From contig NRSV01000049.1 in assembly GCA_002286855.1 (NCBI GenBank), positions 210,563 through 274,562 of the forward strand: DNA of 64,000 bases, given 5' to 3'. Positions 37,117 through 47,872 of the stretch are shown here, in pieces. The position numbers and the translations under genes are program-made. The DNA is from Bipolaris cookei. Taxonomy: Eukaryota > Ascomycota > Dothideomycetes > Pleosporales > Pleosporaceae. How positions within the stretch are numbered: position 1 is the first letter of the stretch; every line of letters begins with the position of its first letter. Below the pieces are notes generated by a model, which was not told the DNA's origin, made no database searches, and saw only the letters and a list, made by a program, of their open reading frames with translations.

Positions 37117-38606
37117 GCTGTGGTTCTTGAGTTAGTTTACTCTTGTATTATAATTCAATGCATATACTTGCTGCAAAGATTGATTCTAGAAATAATCAAT
37201 CTTTTGCAAAAAGTTCAGGTTTCTACGTACTAGAAGCATACTAGTACGTTTTGAGGGGCTCAGCATATAATTACGTAGTCTAGCCATAGCTATAATGAGC
37301 TGCAACTAAGCTTATTACACAGCATAAGCTGCAAAGTAAGCGCCATCACATCACTATGTACAGCGAAAACGGTCACTACCAGAAAATCGCAAGTATTGTT
37401 TTTGTTAGGTCTATTTGTGGAGAAAATATCCATATAGTTTACAGAATTTGAGACTTCTCTAGAAGGACATGTGTAGCCATCTATGAATTGTCTTTATATC
37501 CTAGAGTTACGGAGAATCCTAGCAGCCACAGTACTTTGAAGTTTAAAACCTCTAACTATATCATCTTCCTCTTCCAATAACATCCATCCCCAAGGTCCGG
37601 AAACCCCTCCGCACCGGAAAATAAGCGAGGTACCTCGACTTCGAAAAGATATTACTCCTCGCGCACATAAGATGTATCTATAGCCTTAGTAGATTACGTA
37701 CCTATGCTTCTTGCCAGCTCTTGCATCTAGTTCTCAGTAATAAATTCGGTGGCGCGGTCGCCGATATTGAAGCACAGAATACCTCATCTGACGCTCAAAT
37801 AGCACGCCCCTAGTCAAGCAACACTACAAGGCCCCTGTAGCTCTAGAACTAGGTAGAGACGTTCTGCCTAGCCTTAAGATTGTGGCCCTCAAGCGATAGA
37901 GTCATATTGGCTCTATGGCTGCTGCGGCACGCAAGTTCATGAAATTTCGTCTGGTACTTCGATTTGACGCTACGTAGCACCACTTTTGGAACGCCAAGCA
38001 TGATTTCTCACCCCTGAAATAATCAGCTGTCGTTAGGTAACGATGCAATCAGTGTCGTCCCTATTGTTTTCGCGCACGCACATACCCCAGCCCAGCCCAG
38101 CAAGTAGGGTCTACATGCAAGCTTACCTCGTTAGGTTAGGCGTTGGTGAAAGGACTGACTGGAGCTTGCATTAGCTTCAAGTATCAGACACTCCAAAGGC
38201 CGATGGATGTCTAAATTGTGCGCGAGACTGAAACACAAGATGTTAGCGAGCATCCATCCTCGCACGCCTCTACTTTCATTCACTCTTCGCACCAATACCA
38301 TACACGCTGATCGATATATTATCCTTGTTACTGGTTTTTCCATACTGTCCCAAGGGACACTTGATGCTCTTCTTATAGAAATCTCTTCTGAAAGTTGTTT
38401 CGTTAATCCAAAAACTACGCATGACCTTCATCTGAGATTCTCTTAATATGACGTAGGGCAACTCAACTAGTTAGTTATGTGACGTTTCTTCCAGCACTTT
38501 CTGTCAGTCCCTTTTCTATTATTCGCAAAACCATGAGAAATGTCTACAGCTGAACATCCCTTAGAAATCTAAGATTAATTACATAAGGCTGCTAGGGTGA
38601 ACATGA
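37117..38606. other. AT-rich intergenic region, no gene recognised
   Basis: 1.5 kb with no protein-like frame over 80 aa. A short hairpin (ACGTACTA..TAGTACGT) lies at 37225-37250. The stretch 37.6-38.0 kb has scattered short protein-like frames broken by stops, possibly a very old relic I cannot name. Confidence 0.4.
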
Positions 38607-38995
38607 TTAAGTATGATAATATAAGTTATCAAATATTAGAGGATTAAGCTTGCCAAAGTATGCAACGACATTGTCCATCAGCTTCTCAATTTCTTCAATG
38701 TTTTCAACATTTGCCTGGAAGGCTGCGGCATCAGACCCATTTACCAAGCCCTTGATTTTGCTCACAACCTTTTCAGCAAGACTAGCACTGTGCACAAAGT
38801 TGACAGCAACCTTAGCACCACGCAGAGCGAGCTCAAGAGCTATAACTGCTCCTATACTACAGCCTAGAGTATTCATTAGTCTAGTTAGCTGAGAGTGAAA
38901 TATTGAGACAGCTTACTTGAAGCCTGTAACGACTGCAACTTTGCCTTGGAGGCTGTAGCTCGGAAGAACGGACACTCTGGTCTACATTGGCTGGC
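38607..38995 (-). pseudogene. Decayed short-chain dehydrogenase/reductase (SDR) fragment
   Basis: The minus strand encodes LQGKVAVVTGF (about 38960-38925), then an intron-like gap, then CSIGAVIALELALRGAKVAV and DNVVAYFGKL. This is the beginning of an SDR Rossmann fold: the TGxxxGIG cofactor motif and the first about 90 residues. The frame stops soon after GKL, so the NNAG motif and the Tyr-Lys catalytic part are absent. The two pieces do not join cleanly: the likely donor (CAAGTAAGC) carries one base too many for the downstream frame, and an in-frame TAG lies just upstream of the first piece (near 38986). These breaks mark a relic, not a working gene. Confidence 0.65.
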
Positions 38996-40142
38996 TAAAT
39001 GGATGAGTATGAACTCTATCTAAGTGACGAAGGAGGCAGTAGTTATAAATTGCTCGAGCCTCAGCCGGGGTAGCCATCTTCGATAATTGGCCGATGAAAC
39101 CCAGCAAATTGCTTGCAAGAGCCTTGAGTCAGCATGAGTAGTTGGCCCAATTCATGATGACATGGCTTTTCTATAGTGGGGATGTTTCATTTCTTTCGTC
39201 GGTGCATCACACCCGAGCAACATATGGCAGACCTCCCATGAGGGACTACGAAATTTAAGGCCAAGCCTCGTGAAGAATTAGGAATAGCTAGCGAGCTCAT
39301 TCTAGGTCCACGCCAGCAGGCGCACCCACTTCGAACGTACCAAAAGATACTCGCACGCAACTTGGAGCATTGCTTGGCAAGTAAAGCTTGGCGGTAGCTG
39401 ATCCATTGGTGTACAGTATTGGGGTTACTAATTAATACCATGAAACAGTATAGTTAATCTTTTGTGTAAGCGCGCGTATCCGTAGTAAGCAGGTAACGCA
39501 GCTCACTTCAGTGCCCGGCCTCAAAGCGCTAGGAACTCTCGGCTTGGAGTGCTTAGCGTAAGTTATGTACATATAGAATTGATTGTCTTTACCATCGGTT
39601 AAACATCCATAACTCTTTTCCATTTGAATTATTCGGCAATCATACGGCGTACTGTTGACCAGCTAACTCGCCCTAACCCGGATCGAGTGCTAGAGAAGTA
39701 TACAAGAATCAGTCTATCAAGATCAGAGTGTTTTGAGTCAGCACAGTGTATCATTTCAATGCACTAGAATGATGCTAAGGGATCAGACAAGCATTCCAAA
39801 ACGGTCTACCGGGATTGGAAGAGGGTGGTAGTTCCCACCACCTCCTCGTGATGATGACCATTACGTTTTTTGTGGATAACTAGTTATTGTCAGGCATAAG
39901 ATGTCCATGTTTCTACGTTTTGTGTGCCAGATAAGCAGGCGGGATAGTATGTAGTCCACGTACTTAGAGCAGCGGGAGTACATGCACGCCATGCGTTTCC
40001 CAGTCGCGAACTCAGAACCCTATTTTTAGGCACCTTAAGGAACTGGTCATCACAAATAAAGGACCGTGATGCATCTTCGTCATCACGCTGACGGACCGCA
40101 GAATGGCAAGTTCATAAGCAGGAAGACCAGACACATATCATA
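38996..40142. other. Intergenic region upstream of the secreted protein
   Basis: 1.1 kb, AT-rich, with no firm gene. Sequence up to about 39.15 kb may hold the lost 5' part of the SDR gene. Confidence 0.4.
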
Positions 40143-41222
40143 ATGGGATTCTCTACTCGGCCAGGCCTTGGTTTCTTGCAATTGCTCTGGAACATGTATT
40201 ATCCAACACTCGGTACGATCTTGCTACTGACAGCCAGCTGCGCCAACGCTCACTCGTGGGTTGAGCAACTCGCTATCATCGCGCCTAATGGCTCGTATAT
40301 TCCTTGTTTTGGCTATCCGCGGGCGTTTGTAGATAAATTTGCCGCTGAAAACTTTAACCAGGAGGCTAATAAATGGCTGCTACCGCCGGTGGGCGGCCCG
40401 CCCTTCATCAACGAAACACATCTGCTTTGCCACCCATCTCAACAAGTCCCTATCCAAGCAGACAGTTTTTCTCGTCTGCACACCAAGGCAGAAAGCATAA
40501 TCGCTTTACGCTACGCTGAGAATGGCCATGTAACCATGTCTGGCGGCGGGCTTAATCTTGTGGGGAAACCAGAAAAAGGCGGTACAGCATTCGTGTTCAG
40601 CACAAAGCAACCACGCCCTGATGAAACTCTTGAAAATGTAATGCATTGGACACGTGATGGCAATGGTGGTGATCGATCTGGTAAACTACTGACTGCCCAA
40701 AACTTTGACGACGACAGGTGCTATCAGCTTAGTGACGATAGTGTAGTCTTGGGAAAAGCCCGTCGTTTGCAGACACCAAACCCAATGCCTGGACAGCCCA
40801 GCTCGCGTCACGAACTTTCATGCGAGACAGAAGTGAGAATACCAAATGATGTCGCCGTAGGCCAGCTTTACACCCTGTATTGGGTATGGCAATGGCCCAC
40901 AGCACGTCAGCAAAACCCTAAGCCCCTAGATGGGAAGGATGAGTACTACACATCTTGTATCGATGTAAAAACTGTGGCTGACCCGCCATTGGATCAATAT
41001 GGGACTTTACTTAAGGATCAGGATCCGATGACCGCTGCTGTTCCGAATTTCGAGTCTCGCACTGCACTGACGGTCGACCCTCTAGCACTCTATTCTCAGG
41101 CGGGCTTTGAGCGACCTACGAAGACTAGCAATGTATCTCCTGTTGTACAACAGACTGCCGCAACCCTGAATCATAGGCGGTCGTCAAGTCTACATACAAG
41201 CGTGCTGGGGCAGACCGTGTAG
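40143..41222 (+). CDS. Secreted DUF7492-like protein with candidate N-terminal histidine brace, 359 aa
   Basis: A single exon. A signal peptide (hydrophobic stretch TLGTILLLTASCANA) would be cut before His37 (HSWVEQLAIIAPNGSYI), leaving an N-terminal His as in copper-dependent lytic polysaccharide monooxygenases and related proteins. The second ATG (residue 18, base 40194) gives a more standard signal peptide and may be the true start. The body has paired cysteines (CFGYPRAF, LLCHPSQQ, DRCYQL, HELSCETEVRIP, YYTSCIDVKT), and the blocks ALRYAENGHVTMSGGGLNL, GTAFVFSTKQPRPDETL, DGNGGDRSGKLLTAQNFDDD and LYTLYWVWQWPT. The C-terminal about 70 residues are Ser/Thr-rich with no GPI signal. The family name is from memory and the enzymatic role is unproven. 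It appears intact. Confidence 0.75.
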   Translation: MGFSTRPGLGFLQLLWNMYYPTLGTILLLTASCANAHSWVEQLAIIAPNGSYIPCFGYPRAFVDKFAAENFNQEANKWLLPPVGGPPFINETHLLCHPSQQVPIQADSFSRLHTKAESIIALRYAENGHVTMSGGGLNLVGKPEKGGTAFVFSTKQPRPDETLENVMHWTRDGNGGDRSGKLLTAQNFDDDRCYQLSDDSVVLGKARRLQTPNPMPGQPSSRHELSCETEVRIPNDVAVGQLYTLYWVWQWPTARQQNPKPLDGKDEYYTSCIDVKTVADPPLDQYGTLLKDQDPMTAAVPNFESRTALTVDPLALYSQAGFERPTKTSNVSPVVQQTAATLNHRRSSSLHTSVLGQTV

Positions 41223-42845
41223 CGGGGCGCAATGTCTGTTGGCTTGACTCTGATGTTCTTACATATGGGCAATTTCAATATCCACCTGCCTTATGTCTAG
41301 CTCTTTTTCAGTTAATATGTCAAAAATTAAGGCCAAATGACGTATTATAAACTATACTATCGCTCGTTTCATCGCCCTTATCTCTTGATTTCCCTGGTAG
41401 ACCTCCAAACTCCCTTGCCCCTTTTGTAAGAGTCTCCATGCTTCAGTGGCTAGGTATTTGGATTAGAAAAAAGGCGGCACTATCTCTATCAAACCTAGAA
41501 AGTTCTTAGTAGTTAGTAGAATGATATATTATAGAAATCCCCGCGCGTGAATGGCCGCATGCTGGGTATAGCACGTGACATGGAGCAGTCTCAGTCCAAC
41601 TCTTATTGATTGTAGTTACAAATAGAGAGCGCTAGTTATATCTCAAGTTCACTCAGAAGCTTGCGTATTTATTACATATTGTAGTTAGTTAACTAGTTAC
41701 TACTGTGAACCTCTTCTTTGATTAACTAAGTTAGTGCATACATCCGGCTGACTTTGTGTATCATCATGTAAGCGCAGTCAAGGAAATAAATCCTATTCCC
41801 TTCCCATCACTTCGTATACACAAACATACCCTACCACCATCTCCCCCCTCCACTAAATAAGCCACGCCGATCACACTTCTTCTTAACACTTATTCCCAGC
41901 GCCTCCGCCCCCCCCATCCCAATTCAGAATCCGCGCTTAATTTCCCGATCTCACCCTGCAGATCCCAAATCCGATCCAATACACTTTACCACCTTAGTGT
42001 CAATACACTAACACACTTATCTTTGTAATTGATACTCATCGCTAGGATTTTCCTAAACGGGAAAGTCATATTGCATGTCATAACTTAAAAAGGGCAAGTT
42101 TATCTGCTTGCAGTAGCAAACAAAGGGTGACGGGGCGATCGGCTTAATTTTGTTGTTCAACTACTAGACTAAGTAAAGAGAGATGCAGATTCATGGTACG
42201 TGTATTGGGGCCGAATCTTATGTTTGGGTCATGCGTGACTGGATTGGGTCAAGGGGGTTGCCGATGTTGGGTGGTTGAGTGCAAGTGTGGTAGTATTACG
42301 ATTAGTAAGAGGTAAGTATGTGGTTCTTGGTGATAAGTTGCTATTTGTATGGTAAAGCTTTTGAACGATCAATAGTCTTGAGTAGAAGAGATCTGAATAC
42401 TGTTCAATAGACTTTGTACAGCTTTTTTTGTTCCCGAATTAAATTTCTGGCTATCGTTCTTTCTGTATCGGGTAGTTGCAAGCATGTAGTGGAAATGGTT
42501 GGAGCTCGGGATTGTACCCCAGGTTGAAGAGTGTCTCCTATACAATCGAACAATTTGAAACACTTTGAGAGTCTACGAGCCGAGTTCAGGCCTTGATTGG
42601 ATCGTGCATGATGCTGAGTAGTCATGCTCACGTTGTGATTGCTGTGGGTGCCGCGAAAGTGGTGCCATCTCATGTCCATCCCAAGTTGAACCTTGCAGAC
42701 CAAACCCTCTTCGTCTTGTATATCTCATCCTCTTATTGAAACATGGCCAGACCTTCCACTCCGAATGCATTCATCTGTAACCCCCTCCTTCTTCTTTTCC
42801 TCCCCTTGACCATGTTTGGTCTCCATCTCCCTGAGCGATAGCCGC
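41223..42845. other. AT-rich intergenic region
   Basis: 1.6 kb with no credible gene on either strand. Short frames at 42.37-42.77 kb (minus) overlap in two phases and show no family. Confidence 0.45.
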
Positions 42846-43157
42846 TTACCAGAATCGTCCGGTCCTCCTCCTCTCATTTGCCAACTCTAGCTGTTCCCGT
42901 ATACCCCTCAACTCACTTCTGTGGTTCTGATGCGTCTCCTCCAACAACCTCGCATGTTCCTTCTTTAGCTGGACAAACTCTTCTTCAAGCTTCTCGTGCC
43001 ATGGATAGAGAACGAAGATCTGGAAACAGAGCGCAGAGGATCCAATGACAAAGTTTGTCAAGGAAAAAGTTTTTGTTATCATCATTTCCAAGTGCCGAAG
43101 AATCTCAGGCCGACCTAACAAGCGTTGGAACTGACTGGCAATCTGCCGATATTGCAA
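42846..43157 (-). CDS. Small membrane/coiled-coil protein, partial model
   Basis: The open frame reads FQRLLGRPEILRHLEMM, a hydrophobic segment (FSLTNFVIGSSALCFQIFVL), YPWHEKLEEEFVQLKKEH, and a charged coiled coil to the stop at 42846. It looks like a real single-pass protein with a C-terminal coiled coil. No ATG precedes the first conserved residues: the frame continues open upstream of 43157 with no Met, so a 5' exon is probably missing or the start is the Met-Met at about residue 25. The family is unknown to me. A mitochondrial or ER membrane location is possible but not shown. Confidence 0.5.
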   Translation of the reverse strand: MQYRQIASQFQRLLGRPEILRHLEMMITKTFSLTNFVIGSSALCFQIFVLYPWHEKLEEEFVQLKKEHARLLEETHQNHRSELRGIREQLELANERRRTGRFW

Positions 43158-43489
43158 TGCGCAAGGAATAGAAATACGAGGTCTGTGAGGTGCCGATGTA
43201 GTATATTCAAAACAGTCCGAGATCGCAGAGAGAATGAAAATGGTCCAAGAAGAACGTATACCAGCCAGGAAGGAGAAGAACCTCGAAGAAGAACGCGCGA
43301 AAAAAAAGAGACAATAGGGTTTAAAACAGCCGAAACATCTAGAACTCTCCTACTTAAAGTAGCTTACCGCTCTGAAAAACAGCCCATTTATACAGTCACA
43401 TAGAAAGCTGATCCCATACTTTCACGTTGTCCCGGGCTTCAAAGTGGCATGATGAGTTTCCCTTTTAGGCCAAACAGGACTAAGGCCCG
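43158..43489. other. Short region between divergent partial genes
   Basis: About 330 bp. It may hold the missing 5' exon of the minus-strand small membrane protein. An ATG frame near 43340 (minus) closes after five codons. Confidence 0.35.
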
Positions 43490-43845
43490 ATGGAAAATCA
43501 GACCACAACACGAAACGAACGGCACCTGGACCGTAGGTGTGCTGCCGCGTCACCAGAGGTCGTGTGCCTTATTGTAAAACAACTCAGATTGATTGCGAAT
43601 AGGGAGCTGGCACATAGAGTGAGTGTTGCGGGTAAGTCTAAAGCCGGACACCTCGGGTATAATGGCGTGCGGAAGTGAGGGCTGCGATGCAGCCAAAGGG
43701 GTGCCGACTCCTACTAATGTGGCGTCTCGCTACTGGATCGTTAGCATTTTGCAAGCTAGGAGTCTACGTGAACGCCATTAGACCTCTTCACTGGGAGAGA
43801 TTGATCAGATCGCCGTTCGATTTATGTCAGACAAAACCAATGGTA

Positions 43846-43916
43846 ACGTGTTCTATCAGTAAGCTGGAAACATCAGTAAGCTGAACGCCCCACCAAACTT
43901 GACGCGACGCTCTACA
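43846..43916 (+). repeat. Left terminal inverted repeat, 71 bp
   Basis: Perfect inverted match to 45609-45679, with an internal 12-bp direct repeat (ATCAGTAAGCTG at 43855 and 43872), likely transposase-binding sites. Confidence 0.95.
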
Positions 43917-43927
43917 CCACAACCACC

Positions 43928-45554
43928 ATGCCGCGACAACAACGCTCTACTCAGACTTCTCGTGAAGGCAGAATAAGCCTTGCTATCGCATCTTATCGTA
44001 ATAATACAAGCCAGTCTATCCACGCTCTTGCAAAAGCGTACAACGTGCCAAAGTCAACACTATATACGCGCCTCCACGGTACCCAGCCACGATCAGAGAC
44101 AGCCTCTGTTAATCGTAAGCTATCAGCTATCGAAGAGCAGTCTCTCGTGCAGTGGATTATAGACCTTGACCGACGCGGTTTTCCGCCCCATATCATTGAC
44201 GTGCGACGGATGGCAGACGCTCTACTCGCCGCGCGTGGCCAAAATCCACCTCCACAACCTATAGGCAAGTGCTGGGTGTCGCGTTTTATCCAGAGCCAGC
44301 CAGAGCTCCAGAAAAAGTGGGCTAGGAAGTTTAGTAGCCAGCGTGCTCTCTCTGAGGATCCTGTCGTAATCGCAGCTTGGTTTAAACTAGTAGAAGAGAC
44401 GCGCCAGACGTACGGCGTCTTAGACCAGGATATCTACAACTTTGACGAGATCGGGTTCGCGATGAGCGTCGCTGGCACGTCTAAGGTAGTCACAAGCTCT
44501 AATAGAGTCGGCCGAGCAGCTATTGTACAGCCAGGCAATTGCGAGTGGGTAACAGCGATCGAGTGCATTAATGCGTCTGGCTGAAGTCTTCCACCATTTG
44601 TGATCCTGTCTGGTAAGGTCCATCAGAGCAGCTGGTACCGCGACCTCCCACTAAACTGGACTGTCGGCGTCTCAGATAACGGCTGGACGACTGATCAGCT
44701 TGGTGTAGCGTGGGTGAAGCATTTTAACCAGCATACATCATCTCGTACAGCTGGAGTCTATCAGCTTCTTATTCTAGACGGCCACAGTAGCCACGCTACG
44801 CTAGAGTTCGACCAGTACTGCGCAGCGAACAAGGTCATTACTCTCTGCATGCCGCCTCACACCTCTCATCTCCTCCAGCCTCTAGATGTGAGCTGCTTCT
44901 CCCCACTTAAGCGCGCGTACGGGCGTGAGATCGAGGAGCTCGCCCGCCAAGGCGTCCACCATATTAACAAGATAGACTTCCTTACGATTTACACACGGAT
45001 CTGGCTGACTATATTCACGCAGCAGAACATCCAGGCAGGCTTTCAGGCGGCAGGCCTTATCCCTCCTTGTCCAGATCGTGTCCTGTCGTCGCTAACTGTC
45101 GTCCGGACACCGTCTCCACGACAGACAACTACAGAGGACAACGTTACATGGCAAGCAGAGACACCCCGTACAGTAGCGCAGCTTCAGCAGCAGGCAAAGC
45201 TTCTTCAAGACTGGCTCTATTGCCAATCACAAAGCCCAACAAGCCAGCTTCTTCGCCAAGTTATTAAAGGCTGTCAGATTGCAATGCAATCAGCGACAAT
45301 ACTTGCAGAAAAAAAATAAGAGGCTATGTATAGAAAATTAGCGTCAACGACAAAAGCAGAGTCAGCAGCGTCAATATATCGCTACTGGTGGAGTGCTCCA
45401 GGTGCAGCAGGCTCAGCAGCTTACTACAGAGGCAGAAAGGTTACTTATGGGTGGTAGCCAGAACCAGGCTGGTGAGCGACGTCGGCGCGCGCCGCCAACG
45501 TGCACGAAGTGCCACGTTGAAGGACATACTCGTACTTCATGTAAAGTTAGATAA
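43928..45554 (+). pseudogene. Pogo-like transposase (HTH_psq, CENP-B HTH, DDE_1, zinc knuckle), disrupted
   Basis: The ATG is at 43928. The first frame (218 codons) holds an HTH_psq domain (IHALAKAYNVPKSTLYTRL), a CENP-B-type HTH (GFPPHIIDVRRMADALLAAR, WVSRFIQSQPELQKKWARKF) and the first catalytic Asp in YNFDEIGFAMSV. It ends at a TGA (44582-44584) where relatives usually have Trp. The same phase continues with SLPPFVILSGKVHQSSWY, the second Asp in LLILDGHSSHATLEFDQYC and the third in SHLLQPLDVSCFSPLKRAYG. It then stops at TAA 45317, just after an A8 run. One base out of phase, the coding pattern continues past a TAG (45339-45341) to RRRAPPTCTKCHVEGHTRTS, a CCHC knuckle, ending at TAA 45552. 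Three lesions separate four parts of one gene of about 540 codons. Confidence 0.9.
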
Positions 45555-45608
45555 TAAATTATATTTCTTAATTCTGTATCATTTTATTACGTCGTTGTGG
45601 CTCAATTA

Positions 45609-45679
45609 TGTAGAGCGTCGCGTCAAGTTTGGTGGGGCGTTCAGCTTACTGATGTTTCCAGCTTACTGATAGAACACGT
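45609..45679 (-). repeat. Right terminal inverted repeat, 71 bp
   Basis: Reverse complement of 43846-43916 without a mismatch. Confidence 0.95.
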
Positions 45680-45840
45680 TAATAGTAAAGATTACGTGTC
45701 AAGGCATCACCCCTCTTCTGAACCTTGAGACCATGCTTCCGACAGCCAAGTCCTTCCGTGTCGAAGTAAATACTGCGACAAAGACTGGGCATTCTGCTTC
45801 TAAGATCTTGACGAGAAATGCGACATGTCGCTGTGAGTGA

Positions 45841-47845
45841 TGTTCCAAGACTCTGGTATGCGATCGATGCCAGGATAGGTAGATCGTTTTGTAAGGTACC
45901 TACCCAGGACGGTCTAGGACGGTTCCAAGAGATATGTAACACTAGGCCAAGGGCCCTAGTGTACAAGGCTACAATACTTGGCTAGTAGGAAATGTGGTTA
46001 GAGATGCGAACGTACGGGACGCAAGCAAAACCTCATCACATACTGTACAATGTCCGTATACTAGACAGTATAGTATACTGAACTCTATCGTTTCGCGTAC
46101 GGACTTTCGGCAGTCCTATCGTGGTCCGAATATCATGTTATCGTGCGCAGTAAGAAAATGAATACCTCTGCACAACTCCGCAATTAGGCTAAAGACATAC
46201 ATGCCCTATCCCTCTTCTCTCTCCTGTGCCTAACATCATGCAATCCATGTTTCGTAAGTATTTATGCGCGCTGCAAAGCCCATACATATGTATCGCAACA
46301 CAAGTATACTATCAGAAGCTCTCCGTCAACTCGGGAACCTTACATGATGATGTTATATCCAATTCCCCAGATCTGGCAAATAAAGCGTTTGCCCGTATCC
46401 CAATATTAAACAGGGGTCCGGCACAGGAAGAAATCGCTTACACGACAATATGCTTGTATGACACGGATGCTTACACCGCCCAAGGGAGAATCGGGGTGAG
46501 GGGTTTATATCAGAGGTCGGAATCCGAATGAACAGGACCCGGTCCACGAGTAAGCACAGATGGGCCGGGAGAAGGCAGCGGATAAACGTGTGGCAGCGGA
46601 AAAGCGGCTCGGTAAGGTTGGCATATCTGTAAGGCGAATTGCTTGCCGAGTTCCTGATTTCGTATGTTGTCTTGCTTTGGTAGTACACGTGCACTGTGTC
46701 AGAGCGTTGTTCGTCGCGTTGCCTTGAATATGTGGTGAATGATCTGCTTCTCAACTGAATAAGTGATACGAGAAAGACTCGCTCTCATTATTTTTACGGA
46801 TATAGATCTGATCAGAAGTTATGTGGTGTTGTTGCATTATCAAGTACCAACCTACCTAGATCTCAGACCGCTCTAACAGCTCCATGTCGGAATATTGTAC
46901 CCCGAAAGCTGCTTTAATTCGCACAAACAAGGTTTATTTATCGGACGGACTGGGGATTTGGGGATTTCATATTTGTATTTGTATATAGTTCAAGCATAAG
47001 TACATATTTGAAATCATTTTGATCCCTGACACTTGCAATTCCAGACTTGATAAGCAACGCATGCGATGTCAGCAAATCTCTCTGCACAAGTCCGGCAGCT
47101 TACCGATTGGTAGAAACCCCTGCTACTAACTTTCTGCCTCCGCTAAGGAATCGTAGCTTAAGGTTCAACGCATCTATATACAGTATATAAAACGTACCAT
47201 GGCGTATACCAACGGACCTTCTCTTAGCGAAAGTCTATGGAAACCTAACCTTGCTAAGATATCCGACCTGGGCCGATTTTCCTCTTCCCTCGACTGCACT
47301 TCTAAAACCCCCCCGAGAATGCCTCATGTAACCCCATGTAGCTACATCGTGTTTAACACATAGTTTTGATGTAAGTATTCACATACCCATGCACTGCTAG
47401 GATACGGTGCAATTTCGCCCGTTTCCGTCAGCACTTATACGTAGCAAGTAACTGCCTGAAACACACCTCTGTTGCAGCTACCATCGCCGTTACCACAAAC
47501 TTGTAGAGTCGTGTCTCATACTAAGCTTCTGACTACATACATTTCGTAGACGAATCTGTATACATCTGTATACCAATACTGACATGGTGAATGGATATAG
47601 CTTTAGTTATAACCGCATTACCTAAGTCTTCGTCGAAAATAGCATCGTCTTGTAAAGCCAGAGATGATAGAATCACGGGATAAAAACAAATTTCATTCCT
47701 TGAGGCTTTGAATGACGGGCTAAGTGAAGTAGTCATATCACTCGCCCAGGCTAGTATAAAGTGGTTTTCGTCGTAGAAAGGATCAAGGAGGTCACAGTAA
47801 GGCTTGGTACTACTGCAAGCTCACTGGGTTTTGTAAATCGATACA
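45841..47845. other. AT-rich intergenic region, no gene supported
   Basis: 2 kb. Small frames at 46226-46531 (+), 46353-46754 (-) and 47533-47736 (-) have no family, no convincing splice pattern and opposite-strand overlap. Short imperfect palindromes lie near 46050-46075 (CAGTATAGTATACTG). Confidence 0.4.
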
Positions 47846-47872
47846 ATGGCGCCGAAATGGGGCGCCATTGTA
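47842..47872. repeat. 12-bp perfect inverted repeat with 7-nt loop over the start codon of the S41 relic
   Basis: TACAATGGCGCC (47842-47853) and its reverse complement (47861-47872) flank GAAATGG. The left arm contains the start codon of the relic at 47846. Confidence 0.8.

Larger units (their letters stand above)
43844..45681 (+). mobile_element. Fot1/pogo-type (Tc1-mariner superfamily) DNA transposon, 1834 bp with TA target duplication
   Basis: The element proper is 43846-45679, flanked by TA on both sides (43844-43845 and 45680-45681). Terminal inverted repeats of 71 bp (43846-43916 and 45609-45679) are identical base for base when read in opposite directions. They start ACGTGTTCTATCAGTAAGCT, and each holds two copies of ATCAGTAAGCTG spaced 20 bp apart. 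One transposase gene lies between them. Perfect repeats and an intact target duplication suggest recent arrival. The coding part carries a premature TGA, a one-base shift in an A run and a later TAG, so this copy probably cannot make full transposase. Confidence 0.93.
43490..45840 (+). pseudogene. F-box-like gene relic interrupted by a pogo transposon
   Basis: The left part includes SPEVVCLIVKQLRLIANREL (about 43550-43610), like the start of a fungal F-box, and KLGVYVNAIRPLHWERLIRS (about 43755-43815). The transposon sits at TA 43844-43845. With the element and one TA copy left out, the frame containing HWERLIRS continues without a stop into VKITCQGITPLLNLETMLPT and on to a TGA at 45838-45840. 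The frame thus runs through the target site, so the element entered an open frame. The link between the F-box piece and the second frame needs an intron I could not settle (GTAAGT donor at 43633). Host gene identity is tentative; interruption is certain if the frame was coding. Confidence 0.5.

Noticed and set aside
47533..47736. 67-aa minus-strand ATG frame starting MTTSLSPSFKASR
   Set aside because: Short, no family and no conserved features; kept only as a possible unknown, not annotated.
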